This document shows positions 1-11,900 of a stretch of 64,000 nt of DNA, piece by piece. How positions within the stretch are numbered: position 1 is the first letter of the stretch; the number at the start of each line of letters is the position of its first letter. Both the position numbers and the translations under genes were made by a program. The notes beneath the pieces are model-generated. The model had not been told where the DNA came from and searched no databases. It saw only the letters and a program-made list of their open reading frames with translations. The stretch is from NCBI RefSeq assembly GCF_023343835.1, contig NC_064435.1:41440603-41504602 (forward strand), in the 5' to 3' direction. This stretch comes from Lagopus muta. Lineage: Eukaryota; Chordata; Aves; Galliformes; Phasianidae.

Positions 1-760
1 AAGGCCCGTCCCACCCTAAGCCATGCCGTGGCTGCCCGCACAGGCGCCAGGCGGCAGCACGGGGCCGGGGGCACAGAACAGCAGCACCCCGAACGGCGCG
101 CGCCTCCGCTTGGCTCTCTTCCCGCCCGCGCCCCGAGAGACCGAGCCACCGAGAGAGCGTCAGGGAACCCGCCCGTCCCGACCAAAGCCCCGGGGTTTAC
201 TTTCCACGGCTGCCACCGAAGCCGCCGAACCCCGTCCGCGGGGCTCCGCTGTACCGCGGCAAACCCCCAAGGCACGACGCGGGGAGGGCACAGCGTCCAG
301 GACGCGTTGGAGCGGGCCGTAGTCGACCCCTTCCGGGGAGCCTCAAGGCCCGAGCTCCCAGCGGCGAGGGCGGGCAGCGGGGCCGGAGCTCGCCCTGAGG
401 GGAGCGCGGCTATTAACCCGCCTCGCGCACCCCCTCCCGCACGGATCCCCTCGGCGCGCACGCAGGTACCTTCCGACTGGGCATCGCCCCCGGCAGGGCG
501 GCCCGAACCCCGGTCACGTGGCAGGGGAGCCCTAGGGGCGTGGCGACAGAGGAACCCCCAGCCCGGCCGCACCGCCTCCCTTTCTAGCTTTGGCGCCAAC
601 AGAGCCGCCGCTCTTCATTGGGCGGGCCGGTGACGTCACGGAGGAGAGCGTCGCGCATGCGCGTGTTAGCGCCCAGGCTTGGCGGGTTTTGTGGTGCCGT
701 CGGGCTTCCGGGGGCGCTTCGCCATGTGGAGTGGTGACCCCGAGCAGTGAGAGGAGAGCC
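1..760. promoter_or_regulatory. CpG island promoter, probably of a gene running leftward
   Basis: The first ~760 bases are very GC- and CpG-rich, unlike the AT-rich sequence that follows. Core promoter motifs cluster at the right side: a CACGTG E-box at 515-520, an inverted CCAAT box (ATTGG) at 617-621 overlapping a GC box (GGGCGG, 620-625), a perfect CRE (TGACGTCA) at 631-638, and an NRF1-type palindrome (CGCGCATGCGCG) at 652-663. This combination is typical of housekeeping, often bidirectional, vertebrate promoters. No recognisable coding exon lies to the right for 5 kb, so the main product is probably transcribed leftward out of the window. Open frames here (for example 28-633) are explained by GC richness. 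Island status is seen; direction and target are inferred. Confidence 0.75.
470..484 (-). CDS. Possible five-codon first coding exon of an unidentified leftward gene
   Basis: On the minus strand an ATG at 484-482, in a GC-rich context with G at -3, opens a frame reading Met-Pro-Ser-Arg-Lys. It is followed directly by GTACCT, a possible splice donor (GT at 469-468). The site lies about 150 bases downstream, on that strand, of the CRE/CCAAT/GC-box cluster at 617-638, a sensible place for a first exon. I do not recognise the protein from five residues, and the rest would lie outside the window. The donor is only moderate and the call could be chance. A read-through or noncoding first exon is an alternative. 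Confidence 0.25.
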
Positions 761-3599
761 GTGTTTCGGCTGTTGGGGCAGGAGGAATCCTTTGGGTGGT
801 GTCTGCGTCGCTCAGATCTGACAGGGATGGTGGGTGCTGTGTTAACAGCTCAAGGAAATAAACAGCTCGTACCTAACAAAGCAAAATGCAAACACAACAC
901 AAAATGCTTTATGTGAAATTCGCTTGCTGTTAAGCCACGAGCTTAACATGTTTAACTCTAAACTAACACCAGCGTGCATTTACAGGCAAGAAAATATAAA
1001 CAGTGCCAAAATGTAGGGCCTTTGAATGGAGCTTGTCTTGCTGCAAAAAGTCGCTGCAGCCAACTGAAGGGCAAAGAAGGCTGACAGCCTTTGACAATGT
1101 TTTCCTGATTCAGGAGGAAGCACTGGCAGAAAAAGGGCATCCCAGTTATTTTTAAATGCTTTTGTGTTGTCTTGAGAAGGTCAGACTGTCAATGGTGGTG
1201 TAAGGATAGAATAATAAACAATCTTGGTAAAAGAAAGAGAAAAAAAAGAATTATGTTTTATATTTCAGCATAACTAGAATTTGTAAATGTATATGTTTTG
1301 TTAGAAGGCACTGTATGACTAATTTTTGTTATTAAACCATAATTGCATGTATCTGCAGCTATACTGTACAGTTTGTATTTTTTCCAAGGCACCCTGGGCC
1401 AATACCTATCTCACATTCCCTTGGTGAAACTGACACTAATTAAAGTGCATTTTGCAGAGAGAGAGAAGAGCCAGAATCATCATTTACAACTCATGCTGCC
1501 TTTGATTGTTATGTTCAAAATAGAGTTCAAAGCTGTATGTTCACATCCTTCCAAAAGCTTGCAGTACTTCTTTTCCAGTTACCAGATTGACAAATTAGTT
1601 CAATTATGCATCGTCAAGGTGGTTTTCTTTGATATTTCAAGAGGTATTACTGTGCTATTCAGTTAGATAGGTTATGTTAGAGCTAAATAACAGAAATACT
1701 CAAACCACAAAGGTTTAGCCAGATAAATGAATCTGTGTTATTTTTTTCTGTAGTCTCCTTTTAAGGATCACAAGATACTTGTATCTAGCAGGAATTTCCT
1801 TCTATGGAATCACAAGAAAGTGACCCAATAAACAGATTTATTTATTTGCTTTAATGTTCTTCATAAAGTAATACTAAAATGACATGGAAATAGAGGAAAG
1901 AAGCCAGAAAACAACCCTATATAGTATGAATTAAAATAGAGCTGTGATTGTTCTAAAAATAATTTTTTGTGAAAAAAGAATACTGGATAGCCAGCTTTTT
2001 CACAAAGGCCTAAAGAAGCTTTGTAATACTTGTACATTGTTCTTCCAGTCTGTTAAAAGTTTCTGTGGGTTATACCTGTCATCACATCTTGCAGGCATGA
2101 ACAATAGTTTAATTCCATACTTTGATCTGATGTACCAATTGACTGTGTTTGTGCTCAAGATCATGATGCCACTGCTTAGGAAACATTAAGAAATAGAACT
2201 TTTTGTATTCCAGTGCATTAAATATTTATTTAAAAAGAACAGAAATTTCATGTAATCAATAAAACAGTTTCTTCAGTAAAATCTGAAAAAAAATTAAAAA
2301 CAAAAAAGAGCATTTATTTTTCTGCTGTTGCTTGCATGGACATTTTTAAATCCATGCAGAAAGAACTTCTCTCTCAAAGAAACAAAATGTATTTTAGACA
2401 AATTAATCAACAGATAAGGAGGCTTGGATTACTGAACCTCGAAGAACTTGTTTCTATTGAAGGAATGTGCCTGTCCTTCGTTCTAATATGAGTTTATGGA
2501 TTCATTTCCTCCGATGGAGCATTAAGTTACAACTCTAAAAGCTTTCCAGTGTATAAAACCTTCAAGGACAATGTCAAATTTGAACACAGAGGAAGATGTT
2601 TGGTTAAAGTCATTTCCTTAGCAAAGTTTTGAAAGTCACAAACATCCCAGCCACTTAATTGGAATGAGACAGGGAGATAGCTCTAAGTATTTTAGAGCCT
2701 ATGTTTCAGGATCAGCTTCTAACAGATAATAGGTGATCCCAAAGCCTAGCCTAGATCAAAGACAAGTCAGTGTAGATCCAACACATTTTTCTCCTGTAGA
2801 CTGTGTTAAGTTTTTATGATTTCCAGCTTTCTAATGTTTCCTAGGAAACAACATGTAAAACTTCAGACTTCTTAGTCCCAAAGCTATGGTTTCAGTTCTG
2901 CTGCAAATTAAATGGTACCACTGCCCAGTGTGATATGCAGTGATATCCCTTTTTTCTTTCGTAACACTTGTATCTGTGGTATAGTGCTCCTTTCTAATAT
3001 TGTCTTCCATGCACCAGTGGCACAAAGTGTCTGATCTTTCAAAATAATAAATCGCTGCTTTTCTTTCAGTGCTACACATCATTAGCAAACAGCACTGAAG
3101 TCTTGGGAATTCCCCTACTAATTTCGCTGGAGTCAGATCTGGCCTCAAATTATTTCCCTCTGAGCTGCAGAAAGCTCTGTATGGGTAATTTCTTTAGTAC
3201 TAAAGTCTGAACTACCACGAACATTCAAGCCAGAGATTTTATAAAACTTAAACCTTTCCTTTACTGAAAGTTAACTGTGCTCTGATTTGCGCATTTGCCT
3301 TAATGTTTATTTCATCCACACTTAAATTCATGAAATGGAAGTTCTTTCAGGTCATAATACCCACTTACTGGAGCCAGCTAGAGCTCTATTTTCCTCAGGT
3401 TACAACTCAGTAATTTTCCAGAACATATACAAGGGAATGTGCTATAGCGCTAAGGCTGCTTTCATTGCTTTTCCAACATTCCTGTGTGAAGAATAGGTAG
3501 GTTGAACCATAACTGAAACATCTGTCTGAAAAAGCATCAAAAGCATCTGGGAGAAAATAAATAAATAAATACATACATTGTGAGATAAACCTCTGAACA
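761..3599. other. Intergenic AT-rich DNA, no gene seen
   Basis: AT-rich sequence between the first CpG island and the first CR1 fragment. I see no splice-bounded coding exon, no recognisable protein similarity in any frame and no structured RNA. Open frames are short and of biased composition. Part may be transcribed from the plus side of the island, but nothing shows it. Confidence 0.6.
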
Positions 3600-3985
3600 T
3601 ACCATAGCACCCCAGACTGGCTGAGACTTGCAGTGCCTTCTGGCTCTGTTGTACTCAAGCCCTGCTTCTGCAGGGACACCAGAGCAGGGGCCCAAGCCCA
3701 TGTCCAGGCAGCTGCTGGAGGTCTCTGAGTAGCAGACCTGCCTCTGGGCAGCCTGTGCCAGTGCTCTGTCATGTGCACAGCACAGAAGTGCTTCTGGCAC
3801 TCTGAGGGAACATCCTGTGTTCCAGTTTGTGTCAGTTGCCTCTTATCCTGGCACTGGGCACCACAGAAAAAAGCCTGGCTCTGTACTCTTTGCGCCCTCC
3901 CTTCAGACTTCTACGTACTGAGATCCCCTGGAACCTCCTCCAGGCTGAACAGGCCCAGCTCTTTTAGACTCTCCTACCCAAAGCT
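3600..3985 (-). mobile_element. CR1 LINE fragment
   Basis: The plus strand reads as the complement of the CR1 3' region. Hallmarks are the block on tips, competition and cost-like words 'caggctgcccagagg', here inverted near 3750 as 'ctctgggcagcctg', and the block 'cctccaggctgaacaggccc' near 3937. It is truncated at its 5' end, as usual for CR1. It carries no intact reverse transcriptase frame. Confidence 0.85.
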
Positions 3986-4324
3986 GACTGCTTCAAATAA
4001 AGTCAAATGTGATGATTAGCAGACACAGAACATGCTGAGGTACAAATCCATAAAATTGCATTCTTACGCATATGCAATCTTGCATTTTCTGGATAATGGA
4101 GCATTTGCTAGAGTTTTGTTTTGTTTTTAAATTATTTTGTGTGTTCATCAGCAAGAGAGTTTTGAGTGAAGGAAATAAAATTTGTGCTCTATATCTATCA
4201 GTGTGTATCTACCTTCTATATCAATATCTTCCTGGCAGCAATTCTTTTTAAGATAAACTTTGAAGCCTGTGGAGAGGAAAAATATTTTGTTACCTTTCAA
4301 TAAAGCAAGTGCCTTTTCTACCAC

Positions 4325-4698
4325 CTGAGTGGCTGAGGGAGCTGAGATTGTTCAGTCTGGAGAAAGGGAGACTCCGGGGAGACGTCATCATGCCCTACAA
4401 CTTCCTGAAGGGAGGTTGAGATGAGGAGAGCTTTGGTCTTCTCCCAGACAACAAAGAGAACCCAAGGAAATGGGCACAAGTTGTACCAGAGGAGGTTTAG
4501 ATTTGATATAAGGAAAAACTTCTTCTCTCAAACAGTGGTTCAGGGAGGTGGTGGAGTCACCGTCCCTGGCAGCGTTCAAGAGGCATCTGCATGAGGAGCT
4601 ACAAGGTATGGTTTAGTAGCTTATTGTATAGTAATGGTGATAGGAGAAGGCTGGACTAGATGATCTTGTAGGTCCTTTGCAACCTTGTGATTCTACGT
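4325..4698 (+). mobile_element. CR1 LINE 3' fragment
   Basis: Plus-strand CR1 3' end. It has 'gggagctgagattgttcagt' near 4336, 'ggaggtttagatttgatata' near 4492, a diverged 'gaggtggtggagtcaccgtc' near 4546, and ends with the 'ggactagatgatcttgtagg' block near 4653 and 'tgattctacg', a decayed CR1 tail repeat. It is noncoding and well diverged. Confidence 0.92.
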
Positions 4699-5479
4699 AT
4701 CTATCACATATCTCATATTTGTCCAGATGTATTTCTGCTTTTGTGTTTGAGGTTTGTGAGTGTCTGAGTTAAGGAATGAAAGCGATAACTAGAAAATGGT
4801 CAAGTCACTTTTAGTAAACTAGTTGTGTAAATAAACCCTCTGCTGACTACAGGAGTAGTCACGAGCCTTTCCTCAGACACCCTTGTAGATAATCTTGATA
4901 GCATAATACAGCTTAAAAACATGGTAGCAACAAGGGGAGGTGAAGGGAACCCCAAATCAAAATCCAGTGTATGAGTGCACATTAATTTAAATTGTCAGAT
5001 CCAAATACTTTACCTTTCCTGACTGGCATCACTCAGTAATGTGAAGCTCAGTACTTATGCACTGGCAGTTTTCAAGGCCTGACGTTCAGATGTTGCTATT
5101 GGAAGCAGAATGTGGGTGTGTGTCTTAAGTGATTAATATGTAATTAATCATAGAGAACAAGAGCCATCGTATACAGCTTGCACTTAGTGATTTTAACTTG
5201 TATATAAATTCCTATCGAACCTGCACAGCTTGTAAAATAACACTGGCTCTCACAATGCCTGGAAGAGCTCGCAGGGCTGAGTAATGGGTTTTAATTGATT
5301 TCGTTGCTGGATAGATTCCCGTTGGTTAATAGGATCTCACGCCCTGACGTGCACAACTTCAACTCCCCACCGAACAGCGTGCAGTGAAGGTAACACGAGG
5401 TGAAAACCGCGCACTCACAAGCATCTGCAGCCCAACAGTGGCTCCGCGCTATCTGCAATACGGAAGGCAGAAAAACAGT
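4699..5479. other. Proximal intergenic region upstream of the EPT1-like promoter
   Basis: AT-rich sequence rising in GC content from about 5340. No gene, RNA or repeat is recognised. It probably holds the distal promoter of the downstream gene. Confidence 0.5.
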
Positions 5480-5990
5480 TAACCAGAAAAATACATTCAG
5501 GGCCCGAAGGCGGCAGACTGGAGGCGTCTCCAGCCACCGGCAGCTCGCCTGCACGGAGCCCGGGGACACCCCCGACACGGGGAGCCCCGCCACAAAGGCG
5601 GGAGCACGGGGCAGAGCCGGGCGGCGTCGAGGCCCGGCAGCGGGAGCCGGCCCCGGCCTGACGGGCGCGGGTGGGTGCCGCCCTCCAGACCCGCCCTGCG
5701 CCCGCCCCCGGCCCTCCCGGCCCCTCCAGCTCCGCTGCTGCCTTCCCCGCCCGGCGCGGCGCGATGTGGCGGTGGCGGTATGTGAGCGGCCGGCAGCTGG
5801 ACGGCTTCCGCCACTACAAGGTAACGGCTCGTAGCCCCGCAGGATTCCGCGCCGGGTGGGCTCCGGCCCCCGCGGGTGTCCCGGGGCTCCGGCACGGGCT
5901 GGGGCGGCGCGGAACGGAGCCCCGCTGCCTGCACAAGGCTCCGGGGAGGTGAGCGGGTGTTGCGAAGCGTCAGGTCCTGGTGGAAACCTG
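5480..5990 (+). promoter_or_regulatory. CpG island promoter and first exon region of the EPT1-like gene
   Basis: GC- and CpG-dense block centred on coding exon 1 (5764-5820), with GC-box-like and CCGCCC/CCCGCC runs between 5690 and 5760. No TATA box is evident near the start codon, as expected of a CpG-island promoter. Long frames on both strands here (for example 5291-6058 on the minus strand) are composition artefacts. The transcription start cannot be fixed from sequence. Confidence 0.8.
5764..5820 (+). CDS. EPT1-like exon 1 (residues 1-19)
   Basis: The ATG at 5764 has G at -3 and opens a 19-codon exon ending in ...GFRHYK before the donor GTAACG at 5821. Human SELENOI exon 1 also gives 19 residues, sharing YVS..QL.GF..YK. 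This agreement in length and pattern fixes the start. The extreme N-terminus (MWRWR) differs from SELENOI. Confidence 0.93.
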
Positions 5991-8900
5991 GTAGCGGTGT
6001 TTGCAGCGGGTAGCTGCCTCTCGGAAAGCCGTCTGCGTTTCAAAGAATCACGAGTCACAGAACGTAGGGAGTGGAAGGGACCTCTGGAGATGACCTAGCC
6101 TGCCCCTCTGGTAAAACATGGGTGAGGTATGGTCTCTGTGTGCATCTTTATGGGGCTGGTTGTGTTCCGTGCATCCTGCCTTCAGAAGAATGCTTCAGAT
6201 TTGAAAAGAAATACGAAAGCTAGAGAAAAAAAGAAAAAAAAAAAGCTTACCTAAAGAAGTTGAAACAAACCTGATGTTTGCAAATAAGAGATCTGCAGAA
6301 TTTAAATGAATGGGTGGGTCGCTAAATATCTTGATTTACTGTGTGCAGCAGATGTACGAGATACTGAGTTTCGTTCCCAGGCTGCTGCCTGCACGGTGCC
6401 TCAGCAGAGGTGCGGGTGCCCAAGACACCCTGTGCAGCCCCATCAGCACACCTTCACCTGTTCCGTCCTGCAGCACAGGGATGTACCAGCTTCCAGCAAC
6501 CAACCTCTTATTTCAGGCCTGCTTTCCCAGAGCTGTTTCCACCTTGCGCTCTCCTTGCTTCTTGCTTTTTCCTAGTCCGGCTGTCTGCTCTCTGGGGTTC
6601 CCACCCAGCTCTGCTCACTGCTGAGGGAGTTATTTGGGAGCAAGTGTGGCTGCAAGATCTGCTCCAGGATACTTCCCGGCAGCTTGTTTAGCGAGCAGCT
6701 TGGTAAATGTGCTAACCTGGCTGGATGTCTGCTGTGCTGTGGGCTGCTGCTGGCTGTGAGCTGCACAGACCCATGCTTTGGCAGCAGAGCCAAGCTCCTG
6801 ACTGAGATTGCCTGAGGAAAAATGAAAAGCTATTTTGAGATGGAACAGACATAATAGTTGGGGTTTGTAAGGCAAACACAAGGAATTTATGTTACATTCT
6901 TCCTTATCATTTGGGTAAAAGTAGCAGCAGACAAACACAGATAGAAAAGAACCAAAATAAGTTTTTTTTTTTTTTAAAGCTTGTAACCACTGTGTGCTTC
7001 TAAAGAATTAATCATTACCAGAAGGCAGAATCACATATTGCAACATTTTACTTGAGTGTATTAAAATGACTTTGGTTTCTTGGTTGCATTGGAAAATATG
7101 TTGGACCACTTTCTTAACCATAGGGATCAGCCAGCACATTTGAGAAGTATCTGTTAAACTGTGATCTGGAAAATGATGGTAAGTGCAGGTTTTGGAGAAG
7201 TGAGACCAAACAGCAATTTCTTCATTATCCCAGGTCACTTGGGACAGGGGCACGGCAGAAACAAATGACTCAGAGTAGCACAGCCAGATGAGGTGGGCAC
7301 TGCAGGTTGTAGTAATTGCCCACCCTGCTCAAGTCTGCAGAAGGTGGTGGCAGAGCAGGCAGTGGCCCATTCCTGCAGTGCTGCTCACAACATATTTGAG
7401 CTTCCAGATGTGCAAGGGGAATGAAGCAAGGTGAGGCAAGCAGACCCTATCAGAATCCTCCATCTCGCCCGACCTCCTCCCTGCTCACTCCTATGCCCAA
7501 TGCTGTCACCACAACCACAGCTTCTTGCCCCTCCCAGGCCAGAGATAATACTCTTCCACTCCTCATTGCTCTCAGGCTGCCATTCCTCCCCCATTTTCAG
7601 CTTGAACTCAAGGCCTCAGCCTGCACCTCCAGCTTTCTACCCTGCTTCCTTTACTGCTGAGTCAACAGGACCAGTGTTAAACTCAGCTCACTGTGCCCAG
7701 CAGACACAGGTTTCCTCCAATTCCTTTTTTGGTGGACCAAGCTCTAGAGCACATGGGCATGAGAGCAGGCCCTGTGGAGAGCTGGATAAGCTCTGGGAGG
7801 ATTTATAAGAGCTAAAGCAATCTATTGCTTCAGACCTGAAGCGTGCTTGGAAAGCTAGATAGAGGCATCCATCTCCACTGTACACTACATTGCAGCATTG
7901 TGTTTGCACTAACACAGTGGCTCAGTGCAATCCACACTTCGCACAATTTCTCCACTGACAACTAAGAGTCAAACATAACACAACTTAAGAGCATGTAATC
8001 AGTTCCATTTCATAAAGGTAAACTTAGCAAGAATAAATCACTTTGTAATTTTCAAAATCTTCACACAGCTGAACTCATTTCTTTGCCATGAATGCCCCAA
8101 TTGTATGCCTTAGCCATTTTCTGTCTCTTGTTCGCAGTGGGAGGAGGGTTTTGGCAACAAAACCCATACAGTTCTTTGCAAAGGGAACAGCAGACCTAAT
8201 GAATGCAGAAACTTCAGCACCCTTTAGCATCATCAGGTGCACATGTATTTAGCATTATAGCTCAGATCAGGAGTGCGTTTTTAGGCAGGTCTGCCATTAC
8301 CAAGCTTTGGTTCATGTCACAGTGCCACCTTGAAGCACACAAGAATGATTCCCTTGGAATGATTCTAATCTAGGTATATTAGGCACACATGAATGTAGTT
8401 ATTAGCATGCAGTCTATGAAGTTAGACTAGAATAAGATCAGTGTAAAACCTTCTGAAATCATTACGACATGGACACTAGTCCTCGGTGTCAACTATACAA
8501 ATATATGCTATATAAATATGCCCCTGTTGGTCTATTCTGAATGCCAGTGGGGACATAGCCATTTAGAGGCTTGTTCTTCTTTGCTCTGGTCCAAACTGTG
8601 CAGTGAACAGGTGGAGGGGTGATGATGAGATATGCAACCCTTGGTATTGCTGCTGTGTGTATATACTGCCTTGTTTCTGCCTGGGGGGCAGATGGGAATG
8701 TACTGATTTCAGACAATTGCAAGCACAGGAGATTCACTGTAATTGTAGAGCAGAATAAGCTCATACCTGGACTTGGTTCTGCTTCCTACCATTGGGAATA
8801 GCTACAGCCAACTACAATTTTAGGACTTGGGTCATGTTGTTCCTACTTTAGTATTTCTGTTACCAGCATTTTTCAGTGGAATTACACTGCATGACTGCCT

Positions 8901-11900
8901 TTCTTTTTCCTTCTTTTTTTTTTTTTTTTCTTCCTGTTTAGATTTCTGTTAGAAGCAGGCAATTCTGAGATAGCCAGGTAATGAGAACAAATAATAGCAG
9001 AATTTAGTTATCTTTATCCTCCTTGCCAGAGTCAAATAATGTTAATGAGCTCTTGTCATTGCCTGTTCCAATCACTTAGGACTTCCCCTGCAAGCTTACC
9101 TTGAGTTGGTCTCTCTATAGGACCTGTGTTCTGGGGTTTGTCAAACAAAAAACTTTCACACATCATCCTATTTCAGAATAAATAAGATCTAAGAACGAAG
9201 TCCATCAACTTGATTGAAAGAGTAGACTTGGCAAAATGTCATGCAAAAATCAGATATAAAGTTACAAACTAAGGACTAAGATGCCACATTTTCACTTGAT
9301 ATATCTTCAGCATTTCTGTCCTCTGAGATATCTTCAGAGCTGAACTCACTCTGAAGAGCAGGGGATGCTAAATCAAGAAGATAAGATTTCATTTCCGTGA
9401 GACTTCTGATACTGTCCCACGTTCCTGTAAATACACTGAGTACAAGTAGTTAAGAAGAAATCAACACAAAATGGAAATGTATTTCTCTGAAGTTCTCTGT
9501 CAAAGTAGGAAACTGTATCAAATGGAGTTCTATCCATAGAACCACCTCTGTCCCAGTTCCATTATTGTTCAATATTTTCATTAGATGCCAGAACAGAGAA
9601 TACTCTTGTAAAATTTTCAGGTGATACCAAAGAACTTTGAAGAATAGGCTTATGATTTAAAAGGTTCTTGACAAAGAGATATAATGGCCAGAAATGAATA
9701 TGATGCAATTCGGTCAGTAAGGCACAACGTGTAAGGAAAAGAAATTCAGCATTTCAACTATGAAATAGAAGACAACAGACTGCAAAATAGGTACCTGGGA
9801 TTGGTGTGTCATCAGAGTTGTAGCTGCTTTAAACAAGAGAAGTTGTTACGTGTGAAGTGTCATAGATAATCAAAGGGCTGCATATACTGCTGTCCCTGAG
9901 GTACCACTTGGGTATCAGATGGAATAATGCACCCTACTTGGCACACAATTTACAGTCCACAAAATGGCTTTAAAATGTTTAAGACTCTCAGAAAATGCAA
10001 GCTGAGAGAAACAGTCATAATACACTCAGATTAGAAGAATACCAGCCAGATAGTCTTCGTGCATGCCCTCTTAAAGAAAGATAATGCACAAGCTTTGGCT
10101 GCACAAAGACAAGTGTAAGTTGGGAGCTATGTCAGTGCTGTGATGATAAGGGCAGCCAAGCCCTGTAACAGCAGGTACTAGGGGAGATTGTGTAACCATT
10201 TCACCAGTCTTAAGAAATCGTTCCCTTTCCCTCTGAAGGATGTAAAATCCAGTGCTTAGAGCGTTACAAACCAGCTGCTTACAACTTTCTCGGGCAAGTT
10301 TTGGCTAGTGTGTTTTATATTAGTTCACCAGCATTGTAATTTATCACAAGCAATTGGAAGGCAGAACTCATCACCTCACGGTAAGTTGATCTGCTTCCTG
10401 AACGTCCAACAAATGGGATCCTGCAGTAGGTGAAAGCACAGGGTTGCGTGACCTCTCAGGTTACCTCCCTTCAGTTTGGTGGGCTGGAGAAACAGTATCA
10501 GGTCCGATCATCATGTTTCAAGGTTGGATTGTTTCTCTCGTGCCAACAGAAGAGCAAAGTGTGTTCAGTATCTTCCAGCTAGTTACTTTGTTTAAATCCA
10601 GGATTGGACTGATGTGGAAAAATACAAGATTGGATATCTAATAAACCTTTATAGGCTACCTCTATAACTCAGAGATTGAGAAATAATGGGTTCTGCTCAC
10701 ACTGGTTGAATAGAAATTCTGCTTTCAGTACCAGAAGCGCAAGACCTGGACATACTGGAAAGGGCCCAGTGTAGGATCACAAAGGGACTGAAGCATCTCT
10801 CCTAGGAGGGGCTGAGAGCTGGACACATTCAGCCTGGGTAAGGGAAGACTTAAGGAGGGATCTTAAGATGTATAAAAATCTGCAAAGAGGACAGAGCCAG
10901 GGTCTTCTTGGTAGTGCTCAAAGCCAGGACAATAGGCAACTGATACAAACTGGAACACAGGATGTTCCCTCAGAGCACCAGGAGCACTTCTGTGCTGTGC
11001 AGGTGACGGAGCGCTGGCACAGGCTGCCCACAGGCTGTGTGTGGGGTCTGCTGCTCAGAGACCTTCAGCAGCTGCCTGGATGTGGGCCTGGGCCCCTGCT
11101 CTGGTGTCCCTGACGGAGCAGGAAGGGCCCTGCCAGCCTCAGCCATTCTGGGATTCCGTGATTTTTTTAAACTGGAAGACTAGGGTGTAATTAAAAACTG
11201 ATTAATAATACATCAAATAAACTTTCTTTTTCTTTTTTTTTTTTCCCCCCCATTAGCTTTATGTTTTCTCTCACTGTGTGCATGCCTAGAATGGTCATGA
11301 GCCATGAACTACAGTATGCCTCTCATTTCTTATTCCTCATCCCGTTGTAATGGTAGCTGACATCATAATGTAGTGTATCAAGTACTCTGTAATCATGATA
11401 CATATCAAATACTAATGCTAATGAGTCAGCAACATAATGAAATTACATCATAAAGATGTTGCAGTTGATATTATCAGCCGCAGGACTTTTCCCAATGATG
11501 GTGTAATCGTACCTGTTTTCAGGTGCTGAATTTCACTCATAAATTTACAAAGATTTTCCGTCCATTAGATCACTTTTTGGATATGTTCTAGATAAAATTG
11601 TATGCCTCGAGTCTCATAAAGTGCAAATAATGTTTTTATTCTACTGCTTTATCAAGAGATGTTAGTGCTTTGAAATGCTTACTGCATTCTTATGTATGGG
11701 ATATGCAAGAATATGCACATTTATGTATTCATAAGTATTTTTTTTTTAATCCATATTTTAGCAGAAGATTAATTGTAAAGGTGAATCTGTGAGTAGAATG
11801 TAAATGATTTGGGTTTTTTGTTATTATTACAATCTGCTTTCTTTTGTTGGGATCGTGTCATAGAGGGAGGAATTGGAATTTTGCATCTTACTGTGAAATA

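Noticed and set aside
28-633. 201-codon plus-strand open frame in the first CpG island
   Set aside because: Pro/Arg/Ala-rich composition expected of any frame in CpG-rich DNA; overlaps promoter motifs and has no recognisable domain.
5291-6058. 255-codon minus-strand frame over EPT1-like exon 1
   Set aside because: Lies across the second CpG island opposite a well-supported exon; low-complexity Arg/Pro/Gly text; no splice or family support.
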